From Bradyrhizobium sp. Leo170 (GTDB lineage Bacteria > Pseudomonadota > Alphaproteobacteria > Rhizobiales > Xanthobacteraceae), in contig NZ_PSRR01000045.1 of assembly GCF_004296405.1 (NCBI RefSeq), positions 1 through 36,917 on the forward strand: DNA of 36,917 bases. The letters are read 5' to 3'. Shown here one piece after another: positions 33,907-36,917 of the stretch. Position numbers and translations under genes: made by a program. The number at the start of each line of letters is the position of its first letter. The first letter of the stretch is position 1. The notes under the pieces were generated by a model. That model did not search any database. It worked only from the letters and a program-made list of their open reading frames with translations, and had not been told where the DNA came from.

Positions 33907-34371
33907 GCGTCCCTCCGTTGTGCCACTCGCTCCTTTGGCGCCATTGCCAAAGCAGCAAGTGCCCTCCCGTGTCCCCTCTTGCTTTCGCGTTCCGAAACTC
34001 ACAAAAATGTATACGTGCACTGCCAGCCGGGGCTTGTATGAATGCGACATGAAAATTGTAGCTGTTGGAAGACGCTACGGGCGTCGCGTCGCACGACCCG
34101 AGCAATGTGCAGCAAGTATGCAGATGGCCGCCCATCGGCTAAGCAAACGGCACACGATCGCATCGCCATCGACCTGGCGTAGTTCTACACTTCAGAAGTG
34201 ATGCCCAGTTGAGCTACGTTTGCGATTGCCTCAACAACACGGCAAGTCACGGCGCGGCGCCGCCTGATGTGGGGACCGGAGCACTCGGATCGCCGTTCTC
34301 TGTATTAGAATAGAATTGGCTCGTCCCGAGCTTCATCGGCGAGGCTCTCTATCCTCTCTCTCGACATACCC
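33907..34371. other. Divergent intergenic region with a decayed tRNA-like segment
   Basis: This 465-bp gap separates the Pot-type operon from the GNAT gene and should hold both promoters. I see no convincing gene. On the minus strand, 34224 to 34144 contains GCAAACG, then TA and GCTCAACTGGGC (like a tRNA D-arm), then the 13-base palindrome CACTTCTGAAGTG (34188-34200) at the anticodon position. The complementary CGTTTGC closes the segment, giving a 7-bp end stem over 81 bases. The D-loop is too short, the anticodon stem has only 3 bp, and no clear T-arm is present. It is either a decayed tRNA or chance. Confidence 0.35.
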
Positions 34372-34872
34372 ATGGAACAAGCACTCATGCTGAAGATAAG
34401 GCCTGCCACAAGTGAGGATAGCGCATCGATCTGGTCGATCATCGGCCCCGTCATTCGCGCCGGCGAGACGTATGCACTCCCTAAGGACATGTCGGAGGCA
34501 GACGCTCTCAGCTATTGGATGGGGACAGATCGTCAAACCTTTATTGCGGTGCAAGACGGACTCGCGCTGGGCACTTACTACCTTCGCGCCAATCAGGCCG
34601 GAGGCGGATCGCATGTCGCCAATTGCGGCTACATGACGCACCCGAGCGCGCAGGGAAAAGGCATCGCTCGGCGGATGTGCGAACACTCCCTGTTGCAGGC
34701 GAAGAGCCAGGGATTTTCCGCGATGCAATTCAATTTCGTTGTCAGCAGCAATGAGCGCGCCGTCAGCCTCTGGCATTCTCTTGGCTTCCGGGACGTCGGT
34801 CGCCTGCCACTCGCCTTCCGTCGGCCCTCTGGCGACTATGTCGATGCGCTTGTGATGTTCAAGTCGCTGTAG
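34372..34872 (+). CDS. GNAT-family N-acetyltransferase
   Basis: This 166-residue acetyl-CoA-dependent acyltransferase starts its fold at IRPATSEDSASIWSII and has the acetyl-CoA pyrophosphate loop AQGKGIARRM (pattern Q/RxxGxG/A) near residue 105. The family's substrate-side strands follow (FNFVVSSNERAVSLWHSLGF, key part ERAVSLWHSLGF). The ATG at 34387 (MLKIRPAT) is an equally likely start; neither has a strong ribosome site. It stands alone on the plus strand. Proteins of this subgroup acetylate small amines or antibiotics; the target is unknown. Confidence 0.92.
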   Translation: MEQALMLKIRPATSEDSASIWSIIGPVIRAGETYALPKDMSEADALSYWMGTDRQTFIAVQDGLALGTYYLRANQAGGGSHVANCGYMTHPSAQGKGIARRMCEHSLLQAKSQGFSAMQFNFVVSSNERAVSLWHSLGFRDVGRLPLAFRRPSGDYVDALVMFKSL

Positions 34873-34893
34873 CTGCGAACCGTTCATGACCAA

Positions 34894-34924
34894 CGACGGC
34901 GAGACTCTGTCTATCTCGCCGTCG
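34894..34924. terminator. Strong hairpin between convergent genes, likely bidirectional terminator
   Basis: CGACGGCGAGA (34894-34904) and TCTCGCCGTCG (34914-34924) are perfect 11-bp arms with a 9-base loop. It lies in the 63-bp gap between the ends of the convergent GNAT and cysteine-hydrolase genes. No T-run follows on either side, so it may act together with other factors. Confidence 0.6.
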
Positions 34925-34935
34925 CCACGAGAGCG

Positions 34936-35658
34936 CTACTCGGCCGCTATGCGCGTCGATCCCATGCTGTTCAAATAGTCAACGCATTCATCGACGCTGT
35001 GCACGTCAGCGAACTTGGCGTCGATGTCGTACAGGTTCCAGGCGACCGCACCGGGTACGCGGTCGCCGATGCACTCACGAACGGCAATGGTACGAAAACC
35101 GTCCGCCAAGCCATCGCAGATCGTCGTACGGACGCATGCCGTCGCGGTCACGCCAGTTACCAGGATGGTGTCGACGCCGGCAGCGCGCAGAATTCCCCCA
35201 AGGCCCGTGCCATGAAACGCGCTCGCCCGTTTCTTCAGCAACGTATATTCCCCCTCGACCGGAGCGATGCGCGCGTCGATGGCCCAGAGCGCCGGATCGT
35301 TGAGATTGACGACCTCGATCGGTATTTTGCAGTGCCACAAGCCCATGTCGGTAAACGGTGCATTCCGGTCGGTGATCTCGTAGGCCGTGGTCACGTGGAT
35401 CACCGGATGGCCGTTCGCACGGCAGCCCTTCAGGAGCCGCTGCATGCCCGGGATGATCTCGTTGTCCATCGCTTCCTGATCGCAAGTGAAGGGATTGCCC
35501 GGGCGCGTCCAGGCGTTGGCGAGGTCGACGCTCACCAGCGCCGGACGTGTTCCGAATCCGATGCGACGCTGGAAACCGCGCTCCTGATAGATCTTCGTCG
35601 AAGCATCGAAGGCCTGCTGCAACATGCGATTGAGCTCACGATTGTCGATGTCCTGCAC
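34936..35658 (-). CDS. Isochorismatase-fold cysteine hydrolase (N-carbamoylsarcosine-amidase-like)
   Basis: This 240-residue protein has the catalytic triad of the family: Asp45 in SVDLANAW, Lys143 in LLKKRASAF and Cys175 in GVTATACVRTT. The surrounding TRPALVSVDLANAWTRPG resembles N-carbamoylsarcosine amidase, which cuts N-carbamoyl-amino acids to the amine, CO2 and ammonia. I placed the start at the GTG at 35658. The sequence AGGAG at an ideal 7 bases lies inside the codons of the alternative ATG at 35673, so that ATG is probably not used. It is divergent from a LysR gene. N-carbamoyl products are what a hydantoinase makes, and hyuA/hyuB lie about 15 kb away. Confidence 0.9.
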   Translation of the reverse strand: MQDIDNRELNRMLQQAFDASTKIYQERGFQRRIGFGTRPALVSVDLANAWTRPGNPFTCDQEAMDNEIIPGMQRLLKGCRANGHPVIHVTTAYEITDRNAPFTDMGLWHCKIPIEVVNLNDPALWAIDARIAPVEGEYTLLKKRASAFHGTGLGGILRAAGVDTILVTGVTATACVRTTICDGLADGFRTIAVRECIGDRVPGAVAWNLYDIDAKFADVHSVDECVDYLNSMGSTRIAAE

Positions 35659-35674
35659 GGTCAATCTCCTCATT

Positions 35675-35690
35675 GTCAGGCCGCCCTGAC
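35675..35690. promoter_or_regulatory. Inverted repeat just upstream of the cysteine-hydrolase gene
   Basis: GTCAGG-CCGC-CCTGAC has perfect 6-bp arms. It ends 17 bp upstream of the GTG at 35658, within the divergent gap to the LysR gene at 35813. It could be an operator or a stem near the ribosome site. A second small dyad GTGA-CCGT-TCAC lies at 35738-35749. Confidence 0.35.
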
Positions 35691-35812
35691 CGACGGCTCC
35701 ATCGAGGCCATCATGACGAAAGGCGGCGCGAGCGGAAGTGACCGTTCACCAATTGTTGTTGCACGGCCTGCATCAATCGATATCCTTCACTCGCCCGTAG
35801 GGAAGGCGCCGA

Positions 35813-36715
35813 ATGTGCGGAGACGAAGGTATCGAACTCACGCAGTCCTTTGTGGTGGTTGCCGAGGAACTCAGCTTCCGACGCGGCGCCCAACGCCTCA
35901 ATATTGATCAGTCGGCTCTGACCCGTCGTATTCAGCGATTGGAACAGCAGCTCGGATTCAAGCTGTTCGAGCGTACCACCCGAGAAGTTTCGCTCACGCC
36001 AGCGGGCCGCTCGTTTTACGAAACAAATGTCGAGCTGTTGCGGGGTTACGAACGGGCGGTCGGCGCGGCTCGTCTCGTTGCGCAGGGCAAGACCGGAGAG
36101 CTGAGATTGGCTTACATGTCTTTCGCGGCAACGACGCTGATGCCTTCGGCAGTCTCTCGGTACAGACGACTCTACCCGCATGTCGCGCTGAACCTGCGCT
36201 ACATGCGTACCCAGGGTCAGAAGCTGGCGCTCGCACATGACGAGATCGACGTAGGCTACATGATCGGGCCGTTCGACCATCCCGATTTCCAGAGCCTGGT
36301 GGCTTGCGTGGAGCCGCTTTATCTCGTTGCGCCGCGGGATCACGCGTTGACCCGTGCACCAACGATACGTCCAGCCGATCTCGCCGGGCAGGATCTTATT
36401 CTCGGAGATATGGGCGAGTGGGAAGCGTATCGCTGGCGCCTGAGCGACATCTTCTCGGCGGAAGGCCTGAGCATGAACGTCAGCCTGGAAGCGTCGAATC
36501 CGATGGCGCTGCTCGGACTGGTCGCGGCCGGCCTCGGCGTTACGATCTATCCGAAGAGCTTGATCGGGTTCGCCGGTCAGAACATCGATCTGCGTCCGAT
36601 CGACGATCAACGGTTCTGTCTGGAAACGCTTCTGGTCTGGAAAAGAACGAACAGGTCCAAGACGGTCCGCGCCTTCATTGAGCTGGCCGAGCAAGGCCAC
36701 CCATCCATCGGCTGA
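35813..36715 (+). CDS. LysR-family transcriptional regulator
   Basis: This 300-residue protein has the N-terminal winged helix-turn-helix (FVVVAEELSFRRGAQRLNIDQSALTRRIQRLEQQLG, key part LNIDQSALTRRIQRLE; residues about 12-48) and FERTTREVSLTPAG. The effector domain follows from about 90 (ELRLAYMSFAATTLMPSAV; EIDVGYMIGPF; GLVAAGLGVTIYPKSL). The pattern fits the aromatic-acid/amide-responsive branch of LysR. The ATG at 35813 has GGGAAGG upstream. It is divergent from the cysteine hydrolase, the most likely target, and converges with the gamma-glutamyltransferase gene, whose stop is only 17 bp away. Confidence 0.94.
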   Translation: MCGDEGIELTQSFVVVAEELSFRRGAQRLNIDQSALTRRIQRLEQQLGFKLFERTTREVSLTPAGRSFYETNVELLRGYERAVGAARLVAQGKTGELRLAYMSFAATTLMPSAVSRYRRLYPHVALNLRYMRTQGQKLALAHDEIDVGYMIGPFDHPDFQSLVACVEPLYLVAPRDHALTRAPTIRPADLAGQDLILGDMGEWEAYRWRLSDIFSAEGLSMNVSLEASNPMALLGLVAAGLGVTIYPKSLIGFAGQNIDLRPIDDQRFCLETLLVWKRTNRSKTVRAFIELAEQGHPSIG

Positions 36716-36732
36716 TGATCGCGCGGTATTAC

Positions 36733-36917
36733 TTAACGACCAAAGGCGTAACCCTGCATATAGCGAGGGTTCGCCGCCGCGCGCAGAACCCTCCCTCTTT
36801 TGGAAACCGCCGAAAGCCTTCCGAGCGACCATCCGTCGACGATTTCGATGCGATGGCCCCTGTCCGCAAGCTCCTTCTGCACGTCCATTGAAAAACGACT
36901 TTCCATGGTCAATGAAC
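36733..36917 (-). CDS. Gamma-glutamyltransferase family protein, C-terminal 60 residues (cut by window edge)
   Basis: The minus strand is open from the right edge to a TAA at 36733-36735. The peptide reads MESRFSMDVQKELADRGHRI, then WSLGRLSAVSKR and RVLRAAANPRYMQGYAFGR. This matches the small-subunit C-terminus of gamma-glutamyltransferases (pattern LxxRGH..., ANPRxxQGYAxGR). The catalytic threonine and glycine-rich loop lie outside the window. The family hydrolyses or transfers gamma-glutamyl groups; oxamate amidohydrolase and acylases share the fold. It converges with the LysR gene. Confidence 0.85.
   Translation of the reverse strand, partial: SLTMESRFSMDVQKELADRGHRIEIVDGWSLGRLSAVSKRGRVLRAAANPRYMQGYAFGR

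Noticed and set aside
34144..34224. Calling the tRNA-like segment a real tRNA gene
   Set aside because: The D-loop would have only 4 bases, the anticodon stem 3 pairs and there is no normal T-loop, so it cannot be a working tRNA.
35711..36832. 373-codon minus-strand frame opposite the LysR gene
   Set aside because: It covers a clear LysR gene and overlaps the gamma-glutamyltransferase C-terminus in another frame; it has no recognisable domain.

Overview
The window looks like a chromosomal segment of a GC-rich alphaproteobacterium close to Bradyrhizobium or another member of the Nitrobacteraceae. The evidence is the strongly GC-rich third codon positions, the many solute-binding-protein transporters, the STN/FecI/FecR genes next to a filamentous-haemagglutinin-like gene, and a 104-bp interspersed palindromic repeat (28434-28537) of a type I recognise from Bradyrhizobium and Rhodopseudomonas genomes. 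The genus assignment is inference; no rRNA or tRNA gene is present to confirm it.

Layout. (1) 1-2838, minus strand: a surface-signalling operon (STN/TonB_C protein, FecI-type ECF sigma factor, FecR-type regulator) leading into the N-terminus of a large filamentous-haemagglutinin-like protein cut by the left edge. (2) 3112-21523, minus strand: a run of 16 genes, mostly overlapping or separated by short gaps, starting with a Bug/TctC binding protein and hydantoinase A/B. It continues with a PaiB-like protein, a YgeA-type racemase, a VOC protein, an M14/DUF2817 metallohydrolase, an MDR reductase, a hotdog thioesterase, a complete Dpp-type ABC importer, an acyl-CoA ligase, an SDR and finally an Lrp-type regulator. 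A LysR gene is divergent from its promoter end. The content suggests import and breakdown of an amide, lactam, hydantoin or peptide-like compound that ends in CoA-thioester chemistry. Two adjacent genes here are frameshifted: hyuB (a 7-bp change that fits loss of one copy of a direct repeat) and the PaiB-like gene (homopolymer run). (3) 22534-28436, plus strand: a remnant of a SorC-type regulator on the other strand, a 60-codon small ORF, a cytoplasmic phosphodiesterase of the alkaline-phosphatase superfamily and a full Ugp/Mal-type ABC importer. The set fits uptake of a phosphodiester followed by cleavage in the cytoplasm. (4) 28437-28939: a convergent gap with the interspersed repeat and no recognisable gene. 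(5) 28940-33906, minus strand: a PotABCD-like ABC importer followed by an M19 dipeptidase homologue. (6) 34372-36917: a GNAT acetyltransferase, an isochorismatase-fold cysteine hydrolase resembling N-carbamoylsarcosine amidase, a divergent LysR regulator, and the C-terminus of a gamma-glutamyltransferase cut by the right edge.

The whole window therefore reads as scavenging and catabolism: four importer systems (one of them an orphan binding protein), each next to its own cytoplasmic hydrolases and a local regulator. I saw no phage, transposase, CRISPR array, toxin-antitoxin pair or recognisable defence system. The strongest unusual observations are the two frameshifts in the hydantoinase region, the repeat that supplies the stop codon of a transporter gene, the unusual composition of the 17.7-kb catabolic cluster, and an M19 protein without the usual HxD metal motif.
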